From G963662905 sp965230045 (GTDB lineage Bacteria > Bacteroidota > Bacteroidia > Bacteroidales > WRLA01): a stretch of 64,000 nucleotides of DNA. A program made the translations under genes and the position numbers. Below are positions 17,601 through 26,448 of the stretch, piece by piece (the stretch's first letter is position 1; every line of letters starts with the position of its first letter). Location of the stretch: positions 2,418,001-2,482,000 of the forward strand of contig OZ245940.1 in NCBI GenBank assembly GCA_965230045.1. The letters are read 5' to 3'. The notes beneath the pieces are model-generated. The model saw only the letters and a program-made list of their open reading frames with translations. It was not told the origin of the DNA and made no database searches.

Positions 17601-19239
17601 ATTCGCCAGAAAGTATTACAAGGTTATCATAATCAACTTCTTTGTTGTTGGCTTTATTGTAGTTGATCAGTTTGTCTTTTATGGTCACAATATCTGTTTC
17701 CAGGTCAATGGTCGCAAAACCTTTCAATGTAAGGTCGATCATTGCATTACGGATCAGGTTGGGCTGGTAGCGCACAAAATGTGCCAGTTGGGGGACGAAA
17801 AACCGGTTTGTGTCGTAATATTCACAATAATCGTAAGTATAAACAAGAGGGTTGATGGGATCGTAGCGTTGTGGTGCAATGAAGTTTTCAAGTTTAAAAA
17901 AGTTGTTGGATTCAAAAGTTGCCGGGGCTTTTTTGAGCACGCCTTCGCGGTAGCGGATTAGGATGAGCGAATCTTTCAGGTTCCATTGCAGGGCCTGTGC
18001 GTAAATATCTAATTTGTGGTAAGAATCGAATATTGGGCTAAGCGATAGGGTTTCGTTGGTGCTAACTAAATCCAGAATATTGTTGCGCCCGGTGTAATTC
18101 ACCAGAAGACCGGGATGAAAAATTGAATCCTGGCCTTTTGTTATCGCAAAAATGGCGCTTTTTGCATGAAATGCCCCTTTGTCAAGATTAAATGCTTCTG
18201 AAAAAAGTTTAAGGTTAATATCGTTTCCGGCATTATAGTTCAGCTTTGCTTTGTTGTCCTCTGAGCCAAAGCCTTTAATTTTATCGGTTTTAAGTGCGTA
18301 GCCTCCGCTATATTCAAAGCCTGTTTCGTGTAAATCGTTTATAACCAAATCTGTAGAATAGGAGTTAAATGCGGGGTATATATTGCTTTGGAGGTTTTTA
18401 TCCATTGTGCCACAACTGAATGAGCCTAATATGGTTTTATCCGGGAATGTACGCATATCGGTGAGCAGGCACGAATCTGCATCAAACCTGCTTTTTCTGG
18501 TGTCGATAAAATAGTCCCGTAGTTTTATATTCAGGATTTCAGGGTCAATTTTGTATAAAGTCCAGTCAACGCTGCCTTTTTCCCCTTTCCATTCGTACAG
18601 TAGCGGATAATATGTTCCTATGGTGTTGTTAATAGTCATCTTGTCCTCATTTTCCACTGCAGTCAAATTCAATTTATCTTTGAATTGCACGATGAAGCCT
18701 GAGTCGGTGTTGAACTCAAAACGTTGATTGCTGATTTTCCAGTCCAGGTTTTTATATTCGGCTAATAGGCTGTCATTCAGTAGCCTTTCAGTATAATTAA
18801 GTAGGAAACTTAATCTGCGTGCTTCTTTTTGATTGATGTATTTCTTAATCCCTTTGCTCCATTGCTGATAACTGTATATGGATTGGGATGAATTGGTAAT
18901 GGCCATCAGGCTATATAAATAATCGGGCAATGCCGGATATATTTCTATTCCCGATTGAAGTATCTGATTTGCAGTTTCGTAGATTATTTTACGGTTTTCA
19001 TCGGTGTATTTGCCCGAATTCCAGTCTGTTTTAAAAGCCCTTATCAATTTGTTCGGATTGTACTTTTCAGCAGCGCGATAAGCGTTTTCCGGATATGATT
19101 TCAAAACGGATTCCAACTCTTCGATGAATAATAAGGTGTGCTCCGAAAATTCTGTGATATTTTTTCCGCTTTGCGCCGAAAGACTAATTGGAATACCAAT
19201 TATTGATATAATTATAGTAATGAAAACCAGATGCCGCAT
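14614..19239 (-). CDS. Very large secreted protein of unknown function (about 1,541 aa)
   Basis: I do not recognise a named family. The ATG at 19237-19239 gives a classical signal peptide (MRHLVFITIIISIIGIPISLSAQSGK); the frame runs 25 residues further upstream but adds nothing sensible. The N-terminal ~130 residues are helical, and the rest is a long run of short, aromatic-rich beta strands without membrane helices (for example GIVDLSLNGLRGDGELRF, YNADIQVYSKNQLFALGTYDYVDG, GKVELASNNPWMSYNGYFKINYD). This suggests an elongated periplasmic or outer-membrane-associated beta structure. The C-terminus is lysine/glutamate-rich and then ends FRTEVMSY. It sits directly before plsY. Any envelope role is inference. 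Confidence 0.8.
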   Translation of the reverse strand: MRHLVFITIIISIIGIPISLSAQSGKNITEFSEHTLLFIEELESVLKSYPENAYRAAEKYNPNKLIRAFKTDWNSGKYTDENRKIIYETANQILQSGIEIYPALPDYLYSLMAITNSSQSIYSYQQWSKGIKKYINQKEARRLSFLLNYTERLLNDSLLAEYKNLDWKISNQRFEFNTDSGFIVQFKDKLNLTAVENEDKMTINNTIGTYYPLLYEWKGEKGSVDWTLYKIDPEILNIKLRDYFIDTRKSRFDADSCLLTDMRTFPDKTILGSFSCGTMDKNLQSNIYPAFNSYSTDLVINDLHETGFEYSGGYALKTDKIKGFGSEDNKAKLNYNAGNDINLKLFSEAFNLDKGAFHAKSAIFAITKGQDSIFHPGLLVNYTGRNNILDLVSTNETLSLSPIFDSYHKLDIYAQALQWNLKDSLILIRYREGVLKKAPATFESNNFFKLENFIAPQRYDPINPLVYTYDYCEYYDTNRFFVPQLAHFVRYQPNLIRNAMIDLTLKGFATIDLETDIVTIKDKLINYNKANNKEVDYDNLVILSGESKLNGQLNLYNLDLDIFQISPPTSEDKDIELPPISLSDSQQVYILPAYNTIKMLKNRDFIYSGITSAGMFDLYLDQAAYFSYDTFNIRMPKIKAIRFMVFMQNEYGSWEIYPVRSVLENLIGNLKVDQSDNKAGLKRTELKYPILETDTNYSSVFYNQAYVPGVYPRDRFRFALYPDTLYDLDEFDTDSIEFKGRLLSGGIFPDIERPLKTRKDLSLGFVHPTPTSGFPTYGGKGTFTGIVDLSLNGLRGDGELRFLGSVSRSDPNSIWDDTDFIFLPDSMIGVAEDFFLEPTVAGTEYPMAKGKNVSQKWFHLDDEMVISDLGTPMNVYNDSTFFEGDLMLRPDGLFGKGMLEFEETQIRSPFFHFKHHELDADTSFMKIHRRDSVGVAFKADNYKAYINFEDRKGDFQSNIGSVVQFPLNQYVSTMYNFNWFMNDYKIELYSETDIDNYYTLKRMNFREVIAMNELNEVRGPELISTRPDQDSLNFISFRATYTLEDHLINAKNIRFIEVADAYVFPKQDSIIIKRNAEMDMLRHSDIVTKHDTIHHHFYNADIQVYSKNQLFALGTYDYVDGYNNKQSVFFDEISVMQDPTRTIARGDISDTSRFKINPYFDFQGKVELASNNPWMSYNGYFKINYDCDTTRMSWIEFDTTLTSGQIRIPVGKFSRTKENKPVFSGVGYNRNGGILYSRFLGTERLLQDSSIFYANGLVEYDNEKAEYRLGSISVLNDAQHPDNLMVFETKKCIRRGQGAIRLIPELNRKNYLKTYAHGTFEHQLITDSIQFDVNMFLDFVLPRQLSNIIIEDLNGDNAISNEPLDISQKKYLPFLASQLGMQQASEIQMNIMFDEKKFPKSFEKFPFIFTDVHFDWHNEGTEQVFYCRKPFGIMSSSGKLVKKKFKGMMRILRWRKRQEFELMIQINESNYYYFKFDNSNKLQTYSTNSEYMTLIKDNKGKFDKTEEEGKKEDKASARAEYSIKSASKDDALRFRTEVMSY

Positions 19240-19347
19240 TTTCTTAAGTTTTATTACTGAAAGGGATAACAAGCAAATGGTTTTAATGGCTTGCTTATTA
19301 TTTGTTTTTTGCATTCAGTAGGTTTGAAGTACAAATATAGGCTTTTA

Positions 19348-20181
19348 TCATGATTTTGTGAAACGCATCATGACCCAGTTATTTTTGCTTTCTTTTTTGC
19401 TGAAAGCAAGTTGGTGTTTTTTTGCTTCATCTTCGATGGCTTGCTCATCCTGTGTATAAAATCCCGAGAAAAGTATGAAGGCGTCTTTTTTCATGCAGGC
19501 CGCGTAATGTTTCATGTCTGCTAGAAGTATATTCCGGTTGATGTTCGCAAAAACAGCATCAAAACGTTCTTTCTCAGGAAGGCATTCAGCGCCGCCAAGT
19601 TTTGCTTGCTGATCCGTTATATCATTTGCTTTCAGATTATCCAGACTGTTATTGTATGCCCATTCGTCATTATCAACAGCAAGCAATGAAGATGCTCCCA
19701 TTTTCATGGCCAAAATACCCAATACAGCGGTACCGCAACCCATATCCAAAATATTTTTCCCGCTCCAGTTTTCATTTAAAATCTGGCGGAGCATTAAAAA
19801 TGTAGTTTCATGATGAGCAGTGCCAAACGACATGCGTGGTTCAATTAACAGATCGTATTTTATGCCTTCAGCTTTTTTATGAAATGGAGCGCGCACAATA
19901 CAGTCTTCGCTGATTTCGACGGGCTCATAGTTCTCTTCCCAGTTTTTGTTCCAATTTTGATCCTCAATTAGTTGATAACTAAAGTCCTGAATGAAAGCCA
20001 GCGTTTCAAGCAGCTCTTTCGTTTGCTCCTCATTGTGGAGCGGCTCCTGAATATACGCCTTAAAAAAGCCCTGGTCTTCCATAAAACTTTCAAAACCGTT
20101 CTCGCCGAGAATTGCGCTGATAATTTCCTGTCGCGATTCTGTATTTTCATCAAGTTTCAGAGTGTACTCTATGTATTTCAT
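19348..20181 (-). CDS. prmA: Ribosomal protein L11 methyltransferase
   Basis: A 277-residue SAM-dependent enzyme that trimethylates ribosomal protein L11. The N-terminal domain starts MKYIEYTLKLDENTESRQEIISAIL and has the NWNKNWEENYEPVEI segment typical of the family. The catalytic domain has the SAM loop LDMGCGTAVLGILAMKMGA and the FGTAHHETTFLML and FANINRNILLADM motifs. It is somewhat shorter than the enterobacterial enzyme. It lies about 100 bases upstream of the large secreted protein gene on the same strand. Confidence 0.93.
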   Translation of the reverse strand: MKYIEYTLKLDENTESRQEIISAILGENGFESFMEDQGFFKAYIQEPLHNEEQTKELLETLAFIQDFSYQLIEDQNWNKNWEENYEPVEISEDCIVRAPFHKKAEGIKYDLLIEPRMSFGTAHHETTFLMLRQILNENWSGKNILDMGCGTAVLGILAMKMGASSLLAVDNDEWAYNNSLDNLKANDITDQQAKLGGAECLPEKERFDAVFANINRNILLADMKHYAACMKKDAFILFSGFYTQDEQAIEDEAKKHQLAFSKKESKNNWVMMRFTKS

Positions 20182-20302
20182 CGGATGTTGATAAGGATTT
20201 ATAATGCAGCAAAAATAATTGAAAATTTGTTGAACCGGCTGATACGGAAATCAAATACTTTGAAGTCGGTTTGCTTTGTCGATTAACTGATGGCGTTTCT
20301 GA

Positions 20303-21619
20303 TCAAACATTTTGTTTTGCACCATCTGATTTTAGCTTTTTATCGAATTTTTCATAGTGCAGGTAGAAAAGCAAAATATTGAAGGCAATGAGCATGCTGC
20401 CAATAGTAATGCATGAAAACGCCTCAAGGATATCAGAAAAATATGCTCCGACAAACATTTCTGATGAAAAAACCGTGAGTAAAACCGAACTGAAAAAAAT
20501 GATGCGGAGTAAACGGTTTAAAGAGGCTTTTAATGAATTTTCAAATTGAAAAATAAAGAGGTAGTTCAGGAAAAAAGCCGGAAATAAAAAGATAAAATAT
20601 GCTTTCCAGGATAATGGCGAAAGCACAGGGATAATCGTAAAGATAAATGCATATTCCAAAAACGACTTTAAACTGTCTTTTTTGATGAGTTTAACGCGAA
20701 ATAAATAGATGACCACCGTTGCTGCAGATGCCAAGAGGGCATAGGAAACAAGTTTTACCTGTTCGATGCTCAAGTTCGCTATTCCAATGGATATCTCTTT
20801 TTGGGACGCATTGTTGAGCAAAATCATATCTTTGGTTAAAAGGCTGCGCATCATGGAGAAATAAGATTGGTTTTTGTGTCCGGCACTTGCAAAAGGAACC
20901 ACATTTTGATTGTACCAAAATGCATAATAATCAAGTGTTTGCTCATAGCCAAATACCAAAAACGGTATGATGCTGAAAAGTATGGTAAAAGCGCTTGTGT
21001 AGATCACAATTTTATGTTCTCTTTTAGCCACAAAATAGAGAAGCAGGAAAATTGGATATATTTTAATTGAAATAGAAAATGCAAGGATTAATGCTGCGGC
21101 CAGGTCTTTTCCTTTTGAAAATAGCCACAAGCTATAGCTCATGAAAAGCAGGATGAAGATATTAATTTGAATGTTGGCCAAATTATCGAGAATATATCGG
21201 AATATCAATAAAGTGGGTATTAAAATTATCCAATGGGAAATATTAATATTGAGTTTCGTTATTTTTTTATCTGCTTTCAATGGAAGTGCTTTTAACTTGC
21301 GGTTAATACTCATGCGGCTGAATATCCCAGTGATATTGTATATGGCCAAAACGCTGATTATCAGCCATAAGAACCGTACCAGATTTTTGTTGAAATTGTC
21401 CATCAAAGCAATGGGCACGCTGACAATACTGAAAAATGGCGGCCATGTGTTGATGACAGGGTCTGTATAAATGTTTTCTCCATCTAAAACCTGGTTGCCC
21501 ACTAATACATAACCGATAAAGTCTCCCCCTTTCGTGAAAGTGTCCCGTGCAATTTCGAAGACCAAAGCCAAAACGATTAATGATAATATAATTACACTTA
21601 TTTTATGACTGTGTTTCAT
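20303..21619 (-). CDS. GT87/DUF2029-type polytopic glycosyltransferase
   Basis: A 438-residue integral membrane protein with about ten to eleven hydrophobic helices. The N-terminal periplasmic loop contains GGDFIGYVLVGNQVLDGENIYTDPVINTWPPFF, where GGDF...Y and PPF resemble the GT87/DUF2029 signature. Members transfer mannose or arabinose from polyprenyl-phosphate sugars on the outer face of the inner membrane. Here the donor and acceptor are unknown. It stands alone between prmA and a mobile-element cluster. Confidence 0.75.
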   Translation of the reverse strand: MKHSHKISVIILSLIVLALVFEIARDTFTKGGDFIGYVLVGNQVLDGENIYTDPVINTWPPFFSIVSVPIALMDNFNKNLVRFLWLIISVLAIYNITGIFSRMSINRKLKALPLKADKKITKLNINISHWIILIPTLLIFRYILDNLANIQINIFILLFMSYSLWLFSKGKDLAAALILAFSISIKIYPIFLLLYFVAKREHKIVIYTSAFTILFSIIPFLVFGYEQTLDYYAFWYNQNVVPFASAGHKNQSYFSMMRSLLTKDMILLNNASQKEISIGIANLSIEQVKLVSYALLASAATVVIYLFRVKLIKKDSLKSFLEYAFIFTIIPVLSPLSWKAYFIFLFPAFFLNYLFIFQFENSLKASLNRLLRIIFFSSVLLTVFSSEMFVGAYFSDILEAFSCITIGSMLIAFNILLFYLHYEKFDKKLKSDGAKQNV

Positions 21620-21750
21620 TTTTAGTTATTTGAATTGGAACATCATGCATGCTAAACTTGCAGGTTCGTTGAGGTGTTTTTTATCGGAGAAATATTGTGA
21701 TGCAATAATACAAAATTCGCTTTAAACGGAATCGGTCCTTTACTGCCGTG

Positions 21751-21803
21751 ATTGCTTTGAAGCATTTTGCGCTCGTAATAGAATATTCTGTGAATTATTC
21801 ACG
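21751..21803. repeat. Repeat A, truncated right end (copy 4)
   Basis: Only the right terminal part of repeat A is present (CTCGTAATAGAATATT, then TGTGAATTATTCA). The left three quarters are missing. The remaining bases of this gap (21620-21948) hold no gene and nothing else I can name. Confidence 0.55.
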
Positions 21804-21948
21804 TTAAAATTCAGTTTGCTTTTTTCTTGCTAAAAAGGCCTTCTTGAAGGCAAAAGCTTGACTTTGCTGTATGGTATCAATTGCCCTTAGCAGAATATTG
21901 TCAATCAAATTTTTGCCGATCTTGTGCATCATACCCAAATGAATTAAT

Positions 21949-22089
21949 TAGTGTCTGTCTATAAAGTACTGTGCTTGATTCAGAATGTTCGAGGTCGAGG
22001 CATTTCTTTTGCTGGAAACGAGGAGTTTACTGGCGTAAATGACTGTTTCCAGCAAAAGAAATAACGCTGAGATCGGACATTATGGACAA
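21949..22089. repeat. Element C, copy 4, split by the group II intron (resumes 24104-24110)
   Basis: It starts TAGTGTCTGTCTATAAAGTA. Its interior contains a long hairpin (TTTCTTTTGCTGGAAAC at about 22001 against GTTTCCAGCAAAAGAAA ending near 22065). The right terminus is cut by the intron after GGACATTATGGACAA; the last seven bases, GACACTA, appear beyond the intron. The intron therefore entered the terminal repeat of this element. Confidence 0.65.
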
Positions 22090-22734
22090 GTTGCGCCAAG
22101 CAAAGCCCGTGAAAAGGGGATCAGTATCGTTCTTTGAAACTTTTCATCAGAAGCCAGTAGGTAACCAACCCTACCCGGGAAAGCCTGACCAGCACCCGGA
22201 ACCGAGTGTTGCGTAGTTGTCAGAAATGGCAGCACGAAGCGTACACAGGGAGTACAAAAGCCGGGTATTAAGCCTCGAAAATAAAGTTAACGACAGGGTT
22301 TTCACATTCTTGTCTGTGGGAACAGAAGTACAGTCGCCGCTAAGGTAAGGAGACTGTACCCGTCCGGGGTCGTAGGTCTTGGCAGATGTACAAATGGTTT
22401 CTACGGGAACTTGGGAGAGCCTCCCACCTCCAATCGGATAGCGGCAACAACGGGCAAGCTGCAAACAAAAGCCCGGGCCATGTCAGGTACGTATTGCCAC
22501 CTGACAAGGCGTAAATGAAAAAGGCAATACCGCAATTGGTATCCAAAGCCGAGGGGAACCGAAGGTCAGGAGACGGGTGAAGGCAGTCTTAGCATCCCCA
22601 TAGTACCGATAGAAACCTGGCGAATTAATCCCATAAGAGCCAGGGAGTAGGGAAGGGAAAACTTATCGAAAAAACCGATAAGGGATGCCTCAATATTGGG
22701 TTTGTAGTTTAGAAACATTAAATGTACCAGAGAC

Positions 22735-24030
22735 ATGGAAGAAATGTCAACCGTAGAGCTGCAAATAGCAGAACGGGCAAAGAAATTCAAAGGAGAACCA
22801 CTGACCAACCTAAGTCAGTTTATAACCAGCGAAATGCTGTACAAAGAGTTTATGAACCTCAATAAGTACAGTTCGGCAGGCATAGACAAACAAGATTGGT
22901 TTGATTATTCCAGGGAAACGTCCGGGCGCTTGCCGGAGTTGATTAGCCAGTTTAAGTCAGGGCGCTATAAAGCGCCACCTGTAAGACGGGTTTACATACC
23001 GAAAGGGAAAACTGAAAAGCGTCCGTTGGGTATCCCAACAATAGAGGATAAGGTACTTCAGTCAGCAGTGCGCCGGGTACTGGAGCCTATTTACGAGGGG
23101 ATGTTCAAAGACTTTTCGTATGGGTTCCGGCCAAAACGATCGTGCCATCAGGCCATAGAGTATATGTTCCGGAAAGTAAGTTTTGAAGGGATGCATTACA
23201 TAATAGATGCCGACATACAAAACTACTTTGGGAGCATTGACCATGGCCAGTTGCGGGAATTTCTTGACCACCGGGTGAAAGATGGGAAAGTTCGTAAAAT
23301 GCTGGATAAATGGCTCAAAGCAGGGATTCTTGAGGATGAAACACTAAGTTATCCAAAAGAAGGGACACCCCAAGGGGGAATAGTGTCCCCACTGCTGAGC
23401 AATATCTACCTGCATTATGTTTTGGATGAATGGTTTTCGGAAGTTATCCAACCCCTTTTGACAGGCAAGAGTTTTATAGTTCGTTACGCCGATGACTTTG
23501 TACTTGGTTTTGAAAACGCAGAAGATGCAAACCGTGTAATGAAAGTATTGCCCAAACGGTTTTCAAAGTACTATCTGCGTTTGCATCCGGGAAAGACCCG
23601 GATCGTAAACCTGAACAAGCCGGAACGGGGAAGCCGTAGTTTTGATTTTCTGGGTTTTACCCATTATATCGGGGCAAGCCGAAAAGGATACCCGGTACTC
23701 AAACGCAAGACGAGCAAGAAGAAATACTCAAACTCGCTCACAAGGATAGGTGAATGGATAAAACGCAACAGGCATGAGCGGATCAAGAATATAATCTTAG
23801 AGCTGAATGTCAAATTGCGTGGTTATTACAATTACTATGGGATAACCTTTAATTCCCGGAGGCTGGCCAGCTACTACCACCAGGTAAAAGCCATGTTGCA
23901 TAAATGGCTGAACAGGCGTGGTGGCAAGCAGAACTGGCCATGGGAACGGTTCACCAAGTTGGTAAACGACAGTCAGCCATTGCTTAAACCAAGAATTTAT
24001 CATTCCTATGTTTCAGCGAAACCAAATTGA
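22735..24030 (+). CDS. ltrA: Group II intron reverse transcriptase/maturase
   Basis: A 431-residue intron-encoded protein. The RT fingers/palm blocks are in order: YIPKGKTEKRPLGIPTIEDKVLQ, FSYGFRPKRSCHQAI, IIDADIQNYFGSIDH, GTPQGGIVSPLLSNIYLHYVLDEWF, and the catalytic YADD at residues 251-254. The maturase X domain follows (LRGYYNYYGITFNSRRLASYYHQVKAMLHKWLNRR). It stops soon after, so there is no HNH endonuclease domain. Such proteins promote splicing and retrotransposition. The frame looks intact, so the element may be active. Confidence 0.93.
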   Translation: MEEMSTVELQIAERAKKFKGEPLTNLSQFITSEMLYKEFMNLNKYSSAGIDKQDWFDYSRETSGRLPELISQFKSGRYKAPPVRRVYIPKGKTEKRPLGIPTIEDKVLQSAVRRVLEPIYEGMFKDFSYGFRPKRSCHQAIEYMFRKVSFEGMHYIIDADIQNYFGSIDHGQLREFLDHRVKDGKVRKMLDKWLKAGILEDETLSYPKEGTPQGGIVSPLLSNIYLHYVLDEWFSEVIQPLLTGKSFIVRYADDFVLGFENAEDANRVMKVLPKRFSKYYLRLHPGKTRIVNLNKPERGSRSFDFLGFTHYIGASRKGYPVLKRKTSKKKYSNSLTRIGEWIKRNRHERIKNIILELNVKLRGYYNYYGITFNSRRLASYYHQVKAMLHKWLNRRGGKQNWPWERFTKLVNDSQPLLKPRIYHSYVSAKPN

Positions 24031-24103
24031 GAGGAACCGTATGCGGGAAATCCGCTCGTACGGGTCTGCGGGGGAGCGGCGAAGTAATGAGCCGCTCTAC
24101 CCG
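24030..24103 (+). ncRNA. Group II intron domains V and VI
   Basis: The domain V-like hairpin has a GAAA tetraloop. By my alignment the position of the catalytic AGC (or CGC) triad reads AAC, opposite GGU, which would be unusual unless the register is off. The domain VI-like stem GAGCGGC/GCCGCTC closes a loop containing candidate branch-point adenosines. It immediately follows the maturase stop codon, as expected for the intron core. Confidence 0.7.
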
Positions 24104-24112
24104 GACACTAAT

Positions 24113-24311
24113 TAGTGTCTGTCTATAATGTCGGGAGTTTGCTCTATAAAGTTCAAATTCAAGGTGCTATGCTGCGATGGACTGAGCGTAGCCGAAGTAA
24201 GCACAGCCGAAGTACGTGTGAAAAATCTAAACCGCAGTCCCGTAGGTACGGGATGAGGATTTAGATTTTGAGCAATCCCGAAATTTCGGGAGACTTTATA
24301 GACGAACTCTA
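24113..24311. repeat. Element C, copy 5 (complete, about 199 bases)
   Basis: A full-length copy with left terminus TAGTGTCTGTCTATAATGTC and right terminus GACTTTATAGACGAACTCTA, which are imperfect complements. Internal inverted repeats include CCCGTAGGTACGGG and CCCGAAATTTCGGG. It lies two bases from the end of copy 4, and the junction forms the perfect palindrome GACACTAATTAGTGTC. It ends about 70 bases before the kinase start and could carry or disturb that gene's promoter. Confidence 0.7.
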
Positions 24312-24383
24312 ATTATTTTGTTACTTACTGTTTTGAATTTTTGTATATTAGCTGGCACAACAGAATCAAAATTTTTAGGAAAC

Positions 24384-26399
24384 ATGAATAGGGTAGGGTC
24401 GGAACTTGATTTTCTCAGAAAAGAGAATCAGCAGCTCAAAGAAAAACTGGATGCCTTGTCAGCCAGTAATAAGAACAAAGATGTCAGGAGTGAAACGTCA
24501 TTAGCCTCTGCTTTAAGTTATAAAACATTATTGTTAAACCTTCCGGGTATCGTTTACCGTTGTAAAAATGATGCAGACTGGACTATGCTCATCCTTAATG
24601 AGGGTATAGAATCCATTACCGGCTTTTCCCGTTTGGAATTTTTGGAAGGTAAACGCAGTTATGGTTCGCTTATCCATCCGGAGGATCGGGATGTTGTGTG
24701 GGGGCAAATACAAAAAGCACTGAGTGAAGATCGTTATTTTGAGATTGTTTATCGTATATACAATTCTAAAAATGAGTTGCTTTGGGTATGGGAGCGTGGG
24801 CGCAGGCTTATTGGTTCTTCCGGTGTTCAATATTTGGAAGGGGTTATAAATAATATCAGCCCACAAATGAAGGCAGAAATAAGCCTGAAGGAAAATGAAA
24901 AAAAGTTTCGTTTGTTTTTTAACCATATTAGCGATGTGCTCCTGGTTTTTGCCTGCACCGAAAATAATCTGCCGGCAAGGCTTATCGAATATAATTCAGC
25001 AACCATTGGATTGTTGGGATTTACGGGTGAAGAGCTCTCACTGAAAGTTTTTGCCGATATCTTTCCTGCTTTGTCGTCGCGCCTTTTTACTGAAATAAAA
25101 GATCAGCAGCCTATTGTTTTGGAAACAGTAATTCGATCAAAAGAAGGACATGAAATTGAAGTTAAGATTTCTGCATGCAAAATCAATGCTGCCAATGGGA
25201 GCGGTCAGATGCTTTTTTCTGTCAGCGATATCCGGCATGAAAAACAATATGTTGAAGAGCTTAAAGATGCGAAGCATAGAGCCGAGATTTCCGATCGGCT
25301 GAAATCTGCATTTTTAGCAAACATCTCTCATGAGATCCGTACACCTCTGAACAGTATTATTGGTTTTGCCGATGTGCTTAGCAAAGAGCATCTGTCAAAT
25401 GAAAAGTCAGCGGCTTTTGCAAGGATTATCAAACAAAGCGGAACACAACTGCTTGATATGGTCACAAGCATTGTGGATTTATCACAGATTGAAAGCGGAC
25501 AAACCAAAGCGCATAAAAGTCAGCTTTCGCCCATTGATTTACTGTTAGATTTGCTTAGTGAGTACTCCTACCGAGCGCGAAAAGATAAACCAGAATTGAA
25601 AATCGTTTCAGATATTGCTCCATCCCTTCCCGACTTTATCTCGGATTCGGTATTATTAAAACGTATCTTGAATAACCTGATTTCCAATGCTTATAGATAT
25701 ACTCAAAAAGGAAAAATTACGATACGGGTTTTTCTTGAAAAGGCAAGTATAATATTTGAAATAAAAGATACTGGCTTAGGTATCCCGGTTTATGAGCGGG
25801 CCTATATTTTTGAACGTTTTTATAGAGGGGACAATCATGTAAATCAACGCATAAGTGGAACTGGATTGGGTTTAAGTTTGAGTAAATCATTGGCAGGTGT
25901 GCTGGGAGGCGACCTTATTTATAAGCCAACATACGGTAAAGGAAGTGTTTTTCAGTTGAAAATACCTTTTGAACCAGCCAAAAAGCAAATTGATGAAAAG
26001 CCAAAATACGGGGAGGAAAACATGAATAAGTTTAAACAATTCAATGTCTTAATTGCAGAGGATTTGGAAGTTAATTATATTTATTTGCGGGAGGTATTGT
26101 CAGAACTACCTGTAAAAGTTTTTCATGCATGGAATGGAAAAGAAGTGGTGGAGTATGCATGCAAAGAAGATATTCAATTGGTTCTTATGGATATTCGTAT
26201 GCCTCTTCAGGATGGTATTGAAGCCTTAAAGCAAATAAAAAAGCATAAACCGGATTTGCCCATAATTGCTCAAACAGCCTATGCGCATGAAGGTGAGCAC
26301 GATCGCTACATCTCCGGCGGTTTTGATGGTTTTCTCGCAAAACCAGTGCGCAGGAAAGAGTTGCTTGAAAAAATTGGAGAATACATGCGCTCCTATTGA
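24384..26399 (+). CDS. Soluble hybrid histidine kinase (PAS-PAS-HisKA-HATPase-REC)
   Basis: About 671 residues from the ATG at 24384 (the frame extends to 24318, but that part runs close to element C and gives a poor N-terminus). A coiled coil (SELDFLRKENQQLKEKLDAL) is followed by two PAS domains, with a PAC-like segment ending LIGSSGVQYLEGVINNISPQ, then the H box LANISHEIRTPLNS with His316, the ATPase N, G1 (DTGLGIP) and G2 (GTGLGLSLSK) boxes, and a receiver with Asp603 (LMDIRMP). No membrane segment is seen, so it should sense a cytoplasmic cue. It resembles the hybrid kinase at 45.6-47.4 kb in domain order and in the receiver (NYIYL, PIIAQTAYA). Confidence 0.93.
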   Translation: MNRVGSELDFLRKENQQLKEKLDALSASNKNKDVRSETSLASALSYKTLLLNLPGIVYRCKNDADWTMLILNEGIESITGFSRLEFLEGKRSYGSLIHPEDRDVVWGQIQKALSEDRYFEIVYRIYNSKNELLWVWERGRRLIGSSGVQYLEGVINNISPQMKAEISLKENEKKFRLFFNHISDVLLVFACTENNLPARLIEYNSATIGLLGFTGEELSLKVFADIFPALSSRLFTEIKDQQPIVLETVIRSKEGHEIEVKISACKINAANGSGQMLFSVSDIRHEKQYVEELKDAKHRAEISDRLKSAFLANISHEIRTPLNSIIGFADVLSKEHLSNEKSAAFARIIKQSGTQLLDMVTSIVDLSQIESGQTKAHKSQLSPIDLLLDLLSEYSYRARKDKPELKIVSDIAPSLPDFISDSVLLKRILNNLISNAYRYTQKGKITIRVFLEKASIIFEIKDTGLGIPVYERAYIFERFYRGDNHVNQRISGTGLGLSLSKSLAGVLGGDLIYKPTYGKGSVFQLKIPFEPAKKQIDEKPKYGEENMNKFKQFNVLIAEDLEVNYIYLREVLSELPVKVFHAWNGKEVVEYACKEDIQLVLMDIRMPLQDGIEALKQIKKHKPDLPIIAQTAYAHEGEHDRYISGGFDGFLAKPVRRKELLEKIGEYMRSY

Positions 26400-26448
26400 A
26401 GCATATGTTTCCTGTATTAATATGAAATGGAATTAGCTGTACGCTGTA

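Larger units (their letters stand above)
22090..24103 (+). mobile_element. Group II intron, about 2.0 kb, with reverse transcriptase
   Basis: Boundaries are inferred from the interrupted element C copy: upstream ...ATTATGGACAA, downstream GACACTAATTAG. The 5' end reads GTTGCGCC, close to but not identical with the usual GUGYG start. About 640 bases of structured, GC-rich leader precede the encoded protein. Downstream, 24030-24070 folds as a domain V-like hairpin with GAAA loop (ACCGTATGCGG / CCGCTCGTACGG), and 24071-24100 forms a domain VI-like stem (GAGCGGC...GCCGCTC) with unpaired A residues. Exact ends are uncertain by a few bases. Confidence 0.85.

Noticed and set aside
22090..24103. Retron or diversity-generating element for the reverse transcriptase
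   Set aside because: The protein has a maturase X domain and is followed directly by group II domains V and VI; there is no msr/msd-like RNA, template repeat or variable target gene.
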